Source of the DNA: an uncultured Actinomycetes bacterium
GTDB taxonomy: Bacteria; Actinomycetota; Thermoleophilia; RBG-16-64-13
Reading direction: 5' to 3'
Assembly: GCA_903873715.1 (NCBI GenBank)
Contig: CAIQPS010000094.1
Coordinates: forward strand, 1 to 64,000
DNA length: 64,000 nt
The translations under genes were made by a program, and so were the position numbers. Below the pieces are notes generated by a model. The model searched no databases and was not told the DNA's origin. It worked only from the letters and a program-made list of their open reading frames with translations. This document shows positions 27,554-38,156 of this stretch, piece by piece. Position 1 is the stretch's first letter. Every line of letters begins with the position of its first letter.

Positions 27554-28954
27554 CTACTTCGATCGCCCGCGGAGTTCCTCGGCGCACAGCTCGCTGATGT
27601 TCTTCACCTTGGCGGTGCTGCCCGCGCGCTTGAGGCCGTACGACAGCTGCATCATGCATGACGGGCACTCGGTGGCCACGACTGTGGCGCCGGTGTCCTG
27701 GATGAAGCCGGTCTTCCGGTCGATGATGGCTCCGGACGTCTCCGGGTGCAGTATGCCGTAGGTGCCGGCGGCGCCGCAGCACGAATCCGACTCCATGGCT
27801 TCGCGGAACTCGTAGCCGTCGAGCGAGCGCAGGATCTGCCGGGGCTGGGCGGTGACGTTCTGATAGCGTTTGCCCAGGTGGCAGGACTCGTGGTAGGTGA
27901 CGATGATCTTGGTGCCGGGGGCGCCGATGCCGCCCGCCGCTTCGCTGCCGGTTGCCGCCGCGCCGGCCGACAGCCCACCGGTCTCCTGGACGAACTCGCT
28001 GAAGCTGCGCATCTTGGCTTTGAGGGCTTCGGCGCGGGCGAGCCACTCGGGATCGTCGGCCAGAAGTTCCGCGTATTCCTTGAGATGTCCCGAGCAACTC
28101 CCGCACTCCGACACGATGGCGGTGAAGCGGTCGACGTCGCCGATGCGGCGCAGATTCTCCCGGGCGAGTTCTTTCGCGGCTTCGACGTCGCCGTACCCAT
28201 AGGCGGCCAGGCCGCAGCAGCAGTTGTCGAGGGGCGCCACCCTGTTGCCGAGCGCCTCGAGGACGTCGAGCGTGGCGATGCCCACCTCGGGCAGCACGTA
28301 GTTGTAGCCGCAGGAGATCCAGTAGCCCACGAGCGGGGCGTCCGCGGCGGGGGCCGTGCCTGCAGCGGCCTTGCCCCGCTTCTTGATGCGCGAGGTCAGC
28401 AGCGCTCCGGGCGTCCCCCCGCCCAGTTCCATGGCCCGCTGGATCTTCGGGTTGATCATCCCGATGACGCCGGTACGGCGCAGCAGGTCGGGGATGCCGG
28501 TGCGGCGCAGTGCCCAGACGGTCCGCACCAGTCCGCGCATGAGCCTGGGACGGGGGAGCAGGTGATGGAACACCGCCCGCTGGATCATCCCTCTGCCGAA
28601 GCGGCCGGCGTACGCATGGCGGTACGACACCACCACTTTGTCGGTCTTCACCGCGGAGAAGCAGGCTTCGGTGCAGGCCCGGCAGAGCAGGCAGTTGTCG
28701 AAGGCGTCCTTGGTGTCGGGCTCCAGTTCGGTGCGGTCCTCCAGCATGTTGCGGAAGAGGGCCACCTTGCCCCGGGCCACGTTGGCCTCCCGCCCGGTCG
28801 CCCGGAAGATGGGGCACACCGGCTGGCAGAAGCCGCACTTGCCGCAGGTGATGACGTGGTCGTAGAGGGCCTGGAACTCCTCGGGCGCCGCGTTCTTGGT
28901 GGCGCCGCCCGCAACGGCCGGACCGCCCGCGCCGCGCTCGGTCACGGTGCTCAT
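27554..28954 (-). CDS. glcF: Glycolate oxidase iron-sulfur subunit-like protein
   Basis: CGKCGFCQPVCP, CLLCRACTEAC, CCRG-type motifs YHESCHLGK, SDSCCGAAGTYG. Confidence 0.85.
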   Translation of the reverse strand: MSTVTERGAGGPAVAGGATKNAAPEEFQALYDHVITCGKCGFCQPVCPIFRATGREANVARGKVALFRNMLEDRTELEPDTKDAFDNCLLCRACTEACFSAVKTDKVVVSYRHAYAGRFGRGMIQRAVFHHLLPRPRLMRGLVRTVWALRRTGIPDLLRRTGVIGMINPKIQRAMELGGGTPGALLTSRIKKRGKAAAGTAPAADAPLVGYWISCGYNYVLPEVGIATLDVLEALGNRVAPLDNCCCGLAAYGYGDVEAAKELARENLRRIGDVDRFTAIVSECGSCSGHLKEYAELLADDPEWLARAEALKAKMRSFSEFVQETGGLSAGAAATGSEAAGGIGAPGTKIIVTYHESCHLGKRYQNVTAQPRQILRSLDGYEFREAMESDSCCGAAGTYGILHPETSGAIIDRKTGFIQDTGATVVATECPSCMMQLSYGLKRAGSTAKVKNISELCAEELRGRSK

Positions 28955-30234
28955 CAGATCCCTCCCACGAAGCGGCCGGGTGCCAGTATCCCGTTGGGGT
29001 CGAACCGCTCCTTGATGCGTCTCATGATGGCCACGGCCCCGCCGGCGTCGCCCCAGGCGTCGTAGCCCTCGGGGAGCAGGGCCGCCCCGCCGGTCACGAA
29101 CAGCGAGCCGCCCATGTCCACGGCCTGCGCACGCAGGTGAGCCGGGCAGGCGCCGAAGCGCGCCGCGCCGCCGTCTGCGCCGGCCGCGGCATTCGTGCCC
29201 TCGCCACGCAGTGTCAGATCCACTCGCCCGCGGGCCGCCCCGGCCCGGTAGCCGAGGGTCAGCCCGTTCGCGGCGGCATAGGTCTGAGCGGCGGCCAGGA
29301 CGTCGATGGTGCGGCTGATGGGGACGCTCGCGCGGAGCGCCAAGGTGCCGCCGCTTGCTGCGGCGCCGTCCGCCAGGTGTCCGTACATCGCCGAGGCTTC
29401 CTCTTCGTGCAGGACGCGGGGTGCGGCACCGGGAACGGTCTCCGTCACCTCCCGCACGGAGCGGTCGACGGCAGCGCGGTGTCCGCCGAACCCGGCCAAG
29501 AGTACCGGGGCGCCGGCTGGGCCTGCGCCGGCCGCGTCGCCGCCAGGCAGCGCATCCGCCGACACCACTTCGAGGGCCAGTGGCTGCAGATAGGAGCCGA
29601 GCACCCCGGCGGTGACCCGCTTCGCGTCGTCCAATGAAGCCAGCGGCAGGATCAGCAGCGCCTGCGAGTCGTAGCGCGGGAGCAGCCGGAACGTGACCTC
29701 GGTGATGGCGCCCAGGGCGCCGAACGAGCCCACGAAGAGCTTGGTCATGTCGTAGCCGGTGACGTTCTTCATCGTCCGGCCTCCGAACTTGACGGCGCTG
29801 CCGTCGGCCAGAAGGGCCCGCACGCCGAGGACCACGTCCCGCAGCCCACCGTATCCGGCGGCGCGCGGGCCGTTGTCGCCGGCCGCCACGACCCCGCCGA
29901 TGGTGGCCTCTCCGGGCTGCCCCGGGTCGATGGGCAGTATCCTCCCGACCGCTTCAGCCTGAGCGCGCGCTTCCGCGACGGTGGTCCCGGCCATGGCGGA
30001 CAGGGTGAGGTTGTCCGGGTCGACGTCGGTGCAGCCGGACAGCGCACCGGTGCGCACGAGCAGGTCCAGGTGGGCCGGGGCCGCGCCCCAGTCCTGCTTG
30101 GTCAGCCCGCCCGCGAGGTAGCAGACGTCGCCGTCGGCGTTCGCCTTCGCCAGGATGTCGGACAGGTCGGCCTCGCCGGCCGGCCGCAGTTCGTCCCTCG
30201 GGGCCAGTCCGCGGATCTCCGTGGTACTAGACAC
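28954..30234 (-). CDS. glcE: FAD-binding glycolate oxidase subunit-like protein
   Basis: FAD-binding PCMH-like GDNGPRAAGYGGLRDVVLGVRALLADGSAVKFGGRTMKNVTGYDMTKL. Confidence 0.85.
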   Translation of the reverse strand: MSSTTEIRGLAPRDELRPAGEADLSDILAKANADGDVCYLAGGLTKQDWGAAPAHLDLLVRTGALSGCTDVDPDNLTLSAMAGTTVAEARAQAEAVGRILPIDPGQPGEATIGGVVAAGDNGPRAAGYGGLRDVVLGVRALLADGSAVKFGGRTMKNVTGYDMTKLFVGSFGALGAITEVTFRLLPRYDSQALLILPLASLDDAKRVTAGVLGSYLQPLALEVVSADALPGGDAAGAGPAGAPVLLAGFGGHRAAVDRSVREVTETVPGAAPRVLHEEEASAMYGHLADGAAASGGTLALRASVPISRTIDVLAAAQTYAAANGLTLGYRAGAARGRVDLTLRGEGTNAAAGADGGAARFGACPAHLRAQAVDMGGSLFVTGGAALLPEGYDAWGDAGGAVAIMRRIKERFDPNGILAPGRFVGGI

Positions 30235-31723
30235 CAGCCGTCACCTCCACGTGGTCATCACTGGGCGCGCCCGCGACCGCCTGGGCCCCGCCGTCCGCCG
30301 GTGCCGTGCCGGCTGCGTGGCCGCCCGCCCGCAGTGCTTTGCCCGGGTTCGCCCAGCCCCTCGGGTCGAAGGCCTCTTTGACGAAGCCCTGCGCCCGCAG
30401 ATCGTCGTCGGTGAACACCAGCGGTAGCGCATCGAGCTTCTCGATGCCAATGCCGTGCTCCCCGCTCACCGTCCCGCCGAGGTCGGCGCAGACCTTGAGG
30501 ACTTCCATCCCCGCGGCCATGACCTTCTCCCGGTCCGCCGGGTCGCGGCTATCGAAGAGTAACAGGGGGTGCAGGTTGCCGTCGCCGGCGTGGAACACGC
30601 TCGCGATGGGCAGGTCGTATCTCCGGCCGATGTCGGCCACCCTGCGGAGGGCTTCGGGGAGCTTGGTGCGCGGCACCGTGCCGTCGGCCACCATGTAGTT
30701 CGGCGCCAGGCGGGACAGGGCCCCGAACGCTCCTTTTCGCCCCCGCCAGAGCGCTTGGCGCTCCTCCTCGTCCTTGGCGATCCGCACCTCGCGCACCCCG
30801 CTCGCTTTGCAGATGGCGGTGATGGCCTCGGCCATCTCCTCCATGCCGTCGCGGAGGCCGTCCAGTTCTATGAGCAACACTGCCGCCGCGTCCCGGGGGA
30901 AGCCGCAGGCCATGCTGTCCTCGATGGCGTTGATGGTCTTGTTGTCCACCATCTCCAGAGTGGCCGGCACCAGTCCCGCCGCCACGATGGCCGAGACCAC
31001 GTTACCCCCGTCCTCGAGGGAATCGCACACTGCGAGCAGGGTCTTGACCGCCTCCGGCTTGCGCAGGATGCGAAGGATGGCGGTGGTCGCTATCCCCAGG
31101 GTCCCTTCGCTGCCGACGAACGCGCCGGTGAGGTCCAGGCCGAGAACATCGGCATCCTTACCCCCCAACCAGACGGTCTCGCCGCCGGCGAGCACCACCT
31201 CCAACCCGAGCACGTGATTGGACGTGACCCCGTATTTGAAGCAGTGCGGCCCGCCCGCGTTCTCGGCGATGTTGCCGCCCAGGGAGCAGGCCTTCTGGCT
31301 GGCCGGATCGGGCGCGTAGTAGTAGCCGAGGGGGGAGAGGATCGTGGAGATGTCGAGGTTGAAGATGCCCACCTGCACTGTCATGCGCTGGTTCGGGATG
31401 TCGATGTCGAGCACCTTGTTCATACGGCCCATCTCGAGCACCACGGCGCCGTCCAGGGCCAGCGAGCCGCCGCTCAGATTGGTGCCGCACCCCCGGGGGA
31501 CGAACGGGACCCGCTCTTCGGCCAGGATCCCGAGCACTGCGGATACCTGGGCCGTCGTTTCCACGAACACCACCGCCCGGGGCATCGCCCGCTCAAGGTA
31601 GGCGTCGTATTCGTAGGTCTGGAGTTGGACGGGCCGGTCGAGCACGTTCTTCGCCCCGACGACCCCTCGCAGCCTCTCCCCTAGTGGTGTGGTCAACGCA
31701 GAAACCCCCGCTCGTTGCCGCAA
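30227..31723 (-). CDS. glcD: FAD-linked glycolate/lactate oxidase subunit
   Basis: FVPRGCGTNLSGGSLALDGAVVLEMGRMNKVLDID, ENAGGPHCFKYGVTSNHVLGLEVVL; probable TTG start (uncertain). Confidence 0.9.
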   Translation of the reverse strand: MRQRAGVSALTTPLGERLRGVVGAKNVLDRPVQLQTYEYDAYLERAMPRAVVFVETTAQVSAVLGILAEERVPFVPRGCGTNLSGGSLALDGAVVLEMGRMNKVLDIDIPNQRMTVQVGIFNLDISTILSPLGYYYAPDPASQKACSLGGNIAENAGGPHCFKYGVTSNHVLGLEVVLAGGETVWLGGKDADVLGLDLTGAFVGSEGTLGIATTAILRILRKPEAVKTLLAVCDSLEDGGNVVSAIVAAGLVPATLEMVDNKTINAIEDSMACGFPRDAAAVLLIELDGLRDGMEEMAEAITAICKASGVREVRIAKDEEERQALWRGRKGAFGALSRLAPNYMVADGTVPRTKLPEALRRVADIGRRYDLPIASVFHAGDGNLHPLLLFDSRDPADREKVMAAGMEVLKVCADLGGTVSGEHGIGIEKLDALPLVFTDDDLRAQGFVKEAFDPRGWANPGKALRAGGHAAGTAPADGGAQAVAGAPSDDHVEVTAGV

Positions 31724-31794
31724 TGGCGTCTCCGCCTGCTATCTTACCGTAGTGCGTACTCACCGGCGCTCGCCGGCCGTCAGGAGGCCTTGAA

Positions 31795-32988
31795 ATGCCA
31801 GGACCAGACATCAGCAGCTACCGCGACCTCGACCCCGTCACCCGCATCCTCATGGGGCCCGGTCCCAGCGACGTTCCGCCCCGTGTGCTGCGGGCTATGG
31901 CCGCTCCGACGCTCGGTCATCTGGATCCTGATTTCCTCACCATCATGTCGGAGACGCAGCAGTTGCTCCGCGACGTCATGCAGACCGAGAACGCGCTGAC
32001 CATCCCCGTGTCCGGCACCGGCAGCTCCGGTATGGAGGCCTGCTTCGTCAACCTCGTCGAGCCGGGCGACCAGGTGGCCGTCGTGGTGAACGGGGTCTTC
32101 GGCACCCGCATGGTGGACTGCGCCGGGCGCCTCGGGGCCGACATCATCCAGATCGACGCCGACTGGGGCCGTGCCGTTCAGCCCGAGGCGGTGGAAGCGG
32201 CCCTCAAGGGCAAGCAGCCCAAGCTCTTCGCCGTCGTCCACGCCGAGACGTCCACCGGGGTCCGGCAGCCGCTCGCCGACATCGTCAAGATCGTCAAGGA
32301 TTCCGGCGCCCTCATGATGCTCGACTGCGTCACCTCCCTGGGCGGCGTGGAGGTCAAGCTGGACGCCTGGGGCATCGACGCGGCCTTCAGCGGCACGCAG
32401 AAATGCCTGTCCTGCCCGCCCGGGTTGGCGCCGCTGTCGTTCAACGAGAAGGCCGTCGCCAAGCTCAACGCGCGCTCGAGCAAGGTGCCGTCGTGGTACC
32501 TCGACCTCACCATGGTCGGCGACTATTGGGGGTCGGCGCGCAAGTACCACCACACTGCGCCCATCAACATGATCTATGCGCTCCGCGAGTCGCTGCGCAT
32601 CATCCTCGAAGAGGGGCTGGAAGGCCGGTTCGCCCGTCACCAGCGCAACAGCGAGGCACTCATAGCCGGTCTCGAGACCATGGGCATGAAGATGCTCGTT
32701 CCCGCCGAGGAGCGGCTGGCCAGCCTGAACACGGTGCTCATCCCCGAAGGCGCGGACGACGTGGCCACCCGCAAGGCGCTGCTCAAGCAGTACGGCTTGG
32801 AGATCGGCGCCGGGCTGGGTCCGCTGGCCGGCAAGATGTGGCGGGTGGGCCTGCAGGGCCATTCCTCCTCGGAGCGCAACGTGCTGCTCTTCCTGACGGC
32901 GCTCGAGTCGGTGCTGTCGGCGCAGGGCGTCAAGGTGCAGCCGGGTGGGGCGGCCGCGGCCGAGGCGGTGTTCGCGAAGGCGAGGTAG
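31795..32988 (+). CDS. Class V aminotransferase (alanine-glyoxylate / serine-glyoxylate aminotransferase-like)
   Basis: [61 protein letters not shown]. Confidence 0.9.
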   Translation: MPGPDISSYRDLDPVTRILMGPGPSDVPPRVLRAMAAPTLGHLDPDFLTIMSETQQLLRDVMQTENALTIPVSGTGSSGMEACFVNLVEPGDQVAVVVNGVFGTRMVDCAGRLGADIIQIDADWGRAVQPEAVEAALKGKQPKLFAVVHAETSTGVRQPLADIVKIVKDSGALMMLDCVTSLGGVEVKLDAWGIDAAFSGTQKCLSCPPGLAPLSFNEKAVAKLNARSSKVPSWYLDLTMVGDYWGSARKYHHTAPINMIYALRESLRIILEEGLEGRFARHQRNSEALIAGLETMGMKMLVPAEERLASLNTVLIPEGADDVATRKALLKQYGLEIGAGLGPLAGKMWRVGLQGHSSSERNVLLFLTALESVLSAQGVKVQPGGAAAAEAVFAKAR

Positions 32989-33073
32989 GCGGCACCGGGC
33001 GCGGAAGGCGCAGCAAGCCGGCCGCAGCCGGGCGGCGGCGCCCAGACCGGCGGCCCGCTGAAAAGGAGGGACC

Positions 33074-33832
33074 GTGTTCCAGGTACGAGCGACGGTCGTC
33101 GGCTTCTTGGGGGACCTCTCCGTCTACCCCTGCCATTTCGGAAGCCAGGTGGGCGACCAGGTGGTCTTCGACGGGGCAGAGCTGCACGGCCGCTTCTGCC
33201 CTGCCGTCTGGGCTGTCGTCGTCCCCAAGATGATGACCATGCACGCCGCCGGTCCCCGGTACGTCGAGCCTGCCTCCTACTACCCGTTCTGGTATGCGGC
33301 CAACAGTGTGGTCGACCCGGGCTGTGCGCCGCGTGACGGCCAAGGGCTCCGCAACGTGCTCGAGAGCATCGAGCCCCCGCCGTTCGACATGGCCCGCTTG
33401 CAGCCGCCGGGCGCGTTCCGGTGGCCGCCGAGCGACAAGCCGGGCATAGCGGCGGCACCCACGATCATCTGCCCCGATTCGCGATCGTCGATGGTCCTCG
33501 CCCTCGAGGCTTTCGACCTGAGCGAGAAAGGCTTCGACACGCCGTATTTCCGGCGGCAGATGGCCATCCTGGCGAAGCTGGCCAGGAGCGGGCCGGTGCA
33601 GGCAGAGGCGATCATCGGGCTGTTCACGCGGCAAGAGGCCGAGGAGATCTATCCCCCGCTCTCGCCTGTCATGGTCGCGATGCTCGTGGAGGAGTTGCAG
33701 CTGCTGGACTATGTGGGGAAGCCCGGCGCCGACGGCCTGTCGGCGATCACCCCTGCGGGTGAGGCGAAGCTCGGGTCCTTCAAGGCCGGGCTGCCGCCCG
33801 ATCACCTCAGGGCGTTCGAGGACTATACGTAG
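33074..33832 (+). CDS. Hypothetical protein, TIGR04076-like N-terminus with extra C-terminal wHTH-like region
   Basis: N-terminal ~80 aa with CHFGSQVGDQVVFDGAELHG...CPAVW; C-terminal region helical. Confidence 0.5.
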   Translation: MFQVRATVVGFLGDLSVYPCHFGSQVGDQVVFDGAELHGRFCPAVWAVVVPKMMTMHAAGPRYVEPASYYPFWYAANSVVDPGCAPRDGQGLRNVLESIEPPPFDMARLQPPGAFRWPPSDKPGIAAAPTIICPDSRSSMVLALEAFDLSEKGFDTPYFRRQMAILAKLARSGPVQAEAIIGLFTRQEAEEIYPPLSPVMVAMLVEELQLLDYVGKPGADGLSAITPAGEAKLGSFKAGLPPDHLRAFEDYT

Positions 33833-34697
33833 CCACCGTCACCGAGAGGGTGGCGGTGAGCGGCCCGCCGAGCGCGGCCAGCCGGGTCCGGAGCTCGTCG
33901 GCGCTCAGGTGTCGGGCGCTCGGTCCCATCTCGACCACGGCTGCCGCCTCCGCCGCGCCGAGTAGCAGCAGCTCTTCATATCCCTCGCTCGACACCGGTG
34001 CGAAATCCGCGCCCAGAGCCTGCTCCAGCCTCTCGGCCTTTCGCTCGTCGACGGTCACGAGGCCCAGGGCGGCGACGAGTTCGCGGAGATGGCCGGCGGT
34101 AGGCGTCACGACCAGCAGCCGGCCATCGGGCCGCAGGATGCGCCGGAACTCGGCGGGATTGCGCGGCGCGAACACGTCCAGCACCAGATCGGCGGCCCCA
34201 TCGGTGATGGGTAGGGCCTTCCATGCGTCGCACACCACCGCGGCCATCCGTTCGTGGGCGCGCGCCGCGCGGCGCGCCGCGAACTTGGATATGTCGAGCG
34301 CCAACCCCACTGCGCCCGGGAGATGGTCCAGCACCCCGGCCAGGTAGTAGCCCGTGCCGGCGCCCACCTCCACGATGCAGCCACCGGCCGCGTCGCTACC
34401 GCCTGCGCCCGCGCCCGAGCCGCCGCCCGCTTCAGCCACCGCTCTCCCGGCCGCCTCTGCGATGAGTCGCCGCAAACCCGCGAAGTGCCCCGACTCCAGG
34501 AAGCCCTCCCTGGCCGCCACCATATCGGCGGTGTCGGCGGTGCCGGGCCGGGCATCGCCCGGCAGCAGGTTCACGTAGCCCTGGCGGGCGATGTCGTAGC
34601 TGTGCCCGGTCTCGCAGCGCAGAGAGTGGTCGGCGACCGAGAACCCCGTGCCGCACACGGGGCAGCGTAGAAACGAGAGGGCCGCTGCCGGGAACAC
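33807..34697 (-). CDS. RlmA-like 23S rRNA (guanine-N1)-methyltransferase
   Basis: LRCPVCGTGFSVADHSLRCETGHSYDIARQGYVNLLPG zinc finger plus SAM-binding VEVGAGTGYYL. Confidence 0.85.
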   Translation of the reverse strand: MFPAAALSFLRCPVCGTGFSVADHSLRCETGHSYDIARQGYVNLLPGDARPGTADTADMVAAREGFLESGHFAGLRRLIAEAAGRAVAEAGGGSGAGAGGSDAAGGCIVEVGAGTGYYLAGVLDHLPGAVGLALDISKFAARRAARAHERMAAVVCDAWKALPITDGAADLVLDVFAPRNPAEFRRILRPDGRLLVVTPTAGHLRELVAALGLVTVDERKAERLEQALGADFAPVSSEGYEELLLLGAAEAAAVVEMGPSARHLSADELRTRLAALGGPLTATLSVTVATYSPRTP

Positions 34698-34706
34698 GCC
34701 GCGGCC

Positions 34707-35738
34707 TCAGGCGCGGAAGCGTAGGCGCCGGCGCTCCACGCTGACCTTCAACGGCAGGGTGCCGAGCGCATCGCCGTCGACGTCGAGATAGAGCCGGCGC
34801 TCCGCCTCGGGGTCTCCCATCCGCAGTTCTAGAGCCGAGCAGGAGAAATGGTTCACGCTGGGGATGTCGAGATGCTTGCCCTCGTACACGCTCTTGATGT
34901 TGCGCAGCAGGTAGGGCTTGGTGGGGGAGGCGACGGTGACCACTTCGAGCCGCCCGTCGTCAGGCTCCGCCATCGGCGCGACGTCCATGCCGCCGCCGAA
35001 CCACCGCCCGTTGCAGACCGCGAAGAGGTACGCGGGGATGACTTCCTCGCGGGTCTCGCCGTCCGACAGGATCCGCGCGGTCACCGGCTGCTGGGTGCTT
35101 ACCGCTGCGGCGCGCAGCGCCGCCATGTGGTATCCGATGCGGCCCGGCACGAAGGAGGGAGTCGACTCGATGTAGCGATCCACGAGCCCGCCCAGACCGG
35201 CCGAGATCACGTTGATGACGTAGCGGCTCACCGGCTGCCCGTCGTTGCCTCGGAACTCCGCCCGGATGACGTCGAGAAGCCGCTCCCTGCCGGAGGCCAT
35301 GGTCTCCAGCGACGCCTCTATGCCGGTGCCGATCCCCAGGGTCCGGCGGAAGTCACCGCCTGTCCCTATGCTCACCAGGCCGACGGCGGGCCCTGCCGGC
35401 GCCGGCTCCTCGGAAGACGTCGCTTCTCCGTCCGCGGCCAGGCCGCCCGGCCGCTCCGCGCCGCCCGTTCCCGTCTCGGCCGTCCGGGCCTCATCCTCCG
35501 CCCGCAGCACGCCGTTCACGACCTCGCTGAGGGTCCCGTCGCCGCCCACCGCTACAATGAGAGGGTGCCCGGCGGCCGCGCCCGCGTGGGCCAGATCCTC
35601 GGCGTGACCGCGGCGCTCCGTGTAGACCACGGCCACTTCCCCGAAGAGGTGGCCCACCCTCGCCAGGAGCTTGGCGATCTCGTCGGCGGCCTTGCTGGTG
35701 CCGCATTTCGGGTTTATCACGAAGAGTGGAGGCTGCAT
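34707..35738 (-). CDS. Diacylglycerol kinase / YegS-like lipid kinase
   Basis: FVINPKCGTSKAADEI, IVAVGGDGTLSEVVNGVL, SIGTGGDFRRTLGI. Confidence 0.88.
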   Translation of the reverse strand: MQPPLFVINPKCGTSKAADEIAKLLARVGHLFGEVAVVYTERRGHAEDLAHAGAAAGHPLIVAVGGDGTLSEVVNGVLRAEDEARTAETGTGGAERPGGLAADGEATSSEEPAPAGPAVGLVSIGTGGDFRRTLGIGTGIEASLETMASGRERLLDVIRAEFRGNDGQPVSRYVINVISAGLGGLVDRYIESTPSFVPGRIGYHMAALRAAAVSTQQPVTARILSDGETREEVIPAYLFAVCNGRWFGGGMDVAPMAEPDDGRLEVVTVASPTKPYLLRNIKSVYEGKHLDIPSVNHFSCSALELRMGDPEAERRLYLDVDGDALGTLPLKVSVERRRLRFRA

Positions 35739-36729
35739 GTCCTCAGGCTATCAAGCTTTCGAAGGAGTGAGTTGGCGCCCGCTTCAGGCCGCCGATCTTC
35801 ACGGCGTGTTCGAGATAGAGGCCGCCAGCGAGGCCTTCGACGACGGCGCGGTGGAGGTCTCGGAGTCCGACCTGCAGGGCGACTGGGACCGTCCCGACTT
35901 CGACCCGGAGCGCATGAGCCTGGGTGGTCTCGTCGACGGACGCTTGGTGGCCTACGTGCAGGTGTTCCAGGGCCGGGCGGAGGGTGCGGTACATCCCGAC
36001 TACCGTGGCCGCGGCCTCGGCGAGCACCTCGCCCGCTGGACCTGGGAGGTGGCCCGCTCCGAAGGCCGGGAACGTGTCGGCCAGACGATCTCCGACAACG
36101 AGCGGTCGGCTGCGACCCTGTTCGGATCCCTCGGCTACGAGCGGGGCCACACTGCCTGGATACTCCGCCGCGACATCTCCGCGCCTCTGCCGGCCCCGGT
36201 CTTGCCTGCCGGCTACCGTTTCCGCGAGTACGTTCCCGGCGCCGACGACCGCTCCGTATACGACCTCATCGACCGCGCCTTCAGCGAGTGGCGCAACGCC
36301 GACAGCGAGCCCATGGGCTTCGAGAACTGGTTGTCGTGCACGCTGCGCGACGTCCGGGCCGACTTCGTCGTCTTGTTGGAGTACGAGCCGCCGGCCGTCG
36401 GCGGTGCGGCGGGCGGTGCTGCCCAGCGGGCCCCGGCCTCGGGTGCCTCTGTGCCGGCGCCCGGTGCCCACCTCGTCGGCACCCTCGTGGGCCACGACTA
36501 CGACGAAGAGGACGAAGGCTGGATAGAGCAGGTGGCCGTGCAGCGCGACCACCGGGGCAAGGGTCTGGGCGGAGCACTGCTGGCCGAGAGTTTCCGCCGT
36601 TTCCGGGAAGCCGGGCGCGGGGTGGGCGGCGTCTCCACCGATTCGCGTACGGGCGCCCTCGGCCTCTACGAGCATGCGGGCATGAAGGTGGTGCGCAGCT
36701 ACACCAGGTGGGTCAAGACGGGGCTGTGA
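35737..36729 (+). CDS. GNAT family N-acetyltransferase (tandem GNAT domains)
   Basis: VHPDYRGRGLGEHLARWTWEVA and VQRDHRGKGLGGALLAESFRRFREAG. Confidence 0.85.
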   Translation: MSSGYQAFEGVSWRPLQAADLHGVFEIEAASEAFDDGAVEVSESDLQGDWDRPDFDPERMSLGGLVDGRLVAYVQVFQGRAEGAVHPDYRGRGLGEHLARWTWEVARSEGRERVGQTISDNERSAATLFGSLGYERGHTAWILRRDISAPLPAPVLPAGYRFREYVPGADDRSVYDLIDRAFSEWRNADSEPMGFENWLSCTLRDVRADFVVLLEYEPPAVGGAAGGAAQRAPASGASVPAPGAHLVGTLVGHDYDEEDEGWIEQVAVQRDHRGKGLGGALLAESFRRFREAGRGVGGVSTDSRTGALGLYEHAGMKVVRSYTRWVKTGL

Positions 36730-36840
36730 TCGGGGCAGCGGCGCCGGTCGCGAGGTCGCTCCGGCGTCTCATCGCGCAGCCGAGCGGCCGCCGCGCGCAG
36801 GTCCGGCGCCCGGTCGGGCCGCGGCGCGCCCAACGCCGCG

Positions 36841-38142
36841 TCAGCTCTTGGCTGCCTCCAGCATCAACATCAGCGGGAGCCTCTGGGCCCACGGCCCGTT
36901 CCAGTGCTCCATGATCATGCGGAGGGTGGCCAGTTCCACTGTCTGGGCCGCGATGATCGGCACCGACCCGATGGTGGTCTCGTCCTGCAGGAGCTCAAGT
37001 TCTCCCAGCAGCTGGCCGGCAGCGACCGGCAACTTCACCTTCTTGGCGAGCTTCACCTGGGCCGTCACCTCGCCGTCGCCCAAGAGCCGCCGGGCGAACG
37101 GCGCGGCAGTCACCAGCCTCACCGTGCGGTCCAGGCAGTCGGCCACCGGCAACTCCGCCACGATGGCCCCGCCGTCGACGAGATTCTGCATCCGGCAATG
37201 CTCGAAGCCGTACTCGAGCAGCGCCCGGCTCTCCATCTCCCGGGTGTCCTGGTCTTTGGCGCCGAGCACGACGCTGATGAGGGTCAGCCCGTCCTTGGTC
37301 GCCGAAGCCACGAGGCAGTAGCCCGCCCAGGGGGTGGAGCCTGTCTTGATGCCGTTGACCCAGTCGTAGTCCTGAAGCAGTTCGTTGCTGTTCTTGATGA
37401 CCCGATCGCGCACGCCGCCCACCGTCTTCGCGCCCAGGGTGAACTCCTTGGTGGAAACGATCTTCCTGAACAGCGGGTCGCGCATGGCCACCGCCGCGAT
37501 CTTCGTCAGGTCGCTCGCCGAGGAGTAATGGTCCTCCACGTGCAGACCCCACGCGTTCTCGAAGTGCGTGTTCTTGAGGCCCATCTCCTGGGCGCGCTCG
37601 TTCATCTTGGCCACGAACGCCTTCACGCTGCCCGCCTCGGCCACCGCCAGGGTGATGGCGGCGTCGTTGGCGCTGGGCACGAGCAGCATGTAGAGGAGCT
37701 CCTCGACGGTGAACGACTCGCCCCGCTGCAGCCCCAGGGCCGACCCGGACGTGCCCACGGCCGCGGCCGGCACTTTGATCACTTTGTCGAGCGGGAGGGA
37801 TTCGAGGATGAGGATGGCCGTCATCATCTTGGTGGTGGAGGCCATCTCCAACCGCTTGTCCGCGTTGCGGCTGTAGAGCACGGCCCCCGTCTCCATGTCG
37901 ACGACGATGGCCGCCTTGGAGGTCACCCGCGGAGTGATGTCCTGGCCGGGGTCGGCGGCGGGCTTGATGACCACCGGCTCGGAGATGTCGGTGAACATCA
38001 CCTGGTCCGACGCCCAGGAAGCGTAGGCAGGGCCGGGCATGAGGACGAGGAGCGCCGCGGCGATGACCGCGGCGAGCACCACCAGGGCCGGCCAGACCTG
38101 ATGCCTCGGCAGGCTCGTGGTTGTGCCTCCCCTCGTCCTCAC
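36841..38142 (-). CDS. dacA: D-alanyl-D-alanine carboxypeptidase (serine type)
   Basis: ASTTKMMTAIL (SxxK), SAND (SxN), KTGSTPWAG (KTG); GTG start at 38142. Confidence 0.92.
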   Translation of the reverse strand: MRTRGGTTTSLPRHQVWPALVVLAAVIAAALLVLMPGPAYASWASDQVMFTDISEPVVIKPAADPGQDITPRVTSKAAIVVDMETGAVLYSRNADKRLEMASTTKMMTAILILESLPLDKVIKVPAAAVGTSGSALGLQRGESFTVEELLYMLLVPSANDAAITLAVAEAGSVKAFVAKMNERAQEMGLKNTHFENAWGLHVEDHYSSASDLTKIAAVAMRDPLFRKIVSTKEFTLGAKTVGGVRDRVIKNSNELLQDYDWVNGIKTGSTPWAGYCLVASATKDGLTLISVVLGAKDQDTREMESRALLEYGFEHCRMQNLVDGGAIVAELPVADCLDRTVRLVTAAPFARRLLGDGEVTAQVKLAKKVKLPVAAGQLLGELELLQDETTIGSVPIIAAQTVELATLRMIMEHWNGPWAQRLPLMLMLEAAKS

Positions 38143-38156
38143 GGCACGGCCTTCGG

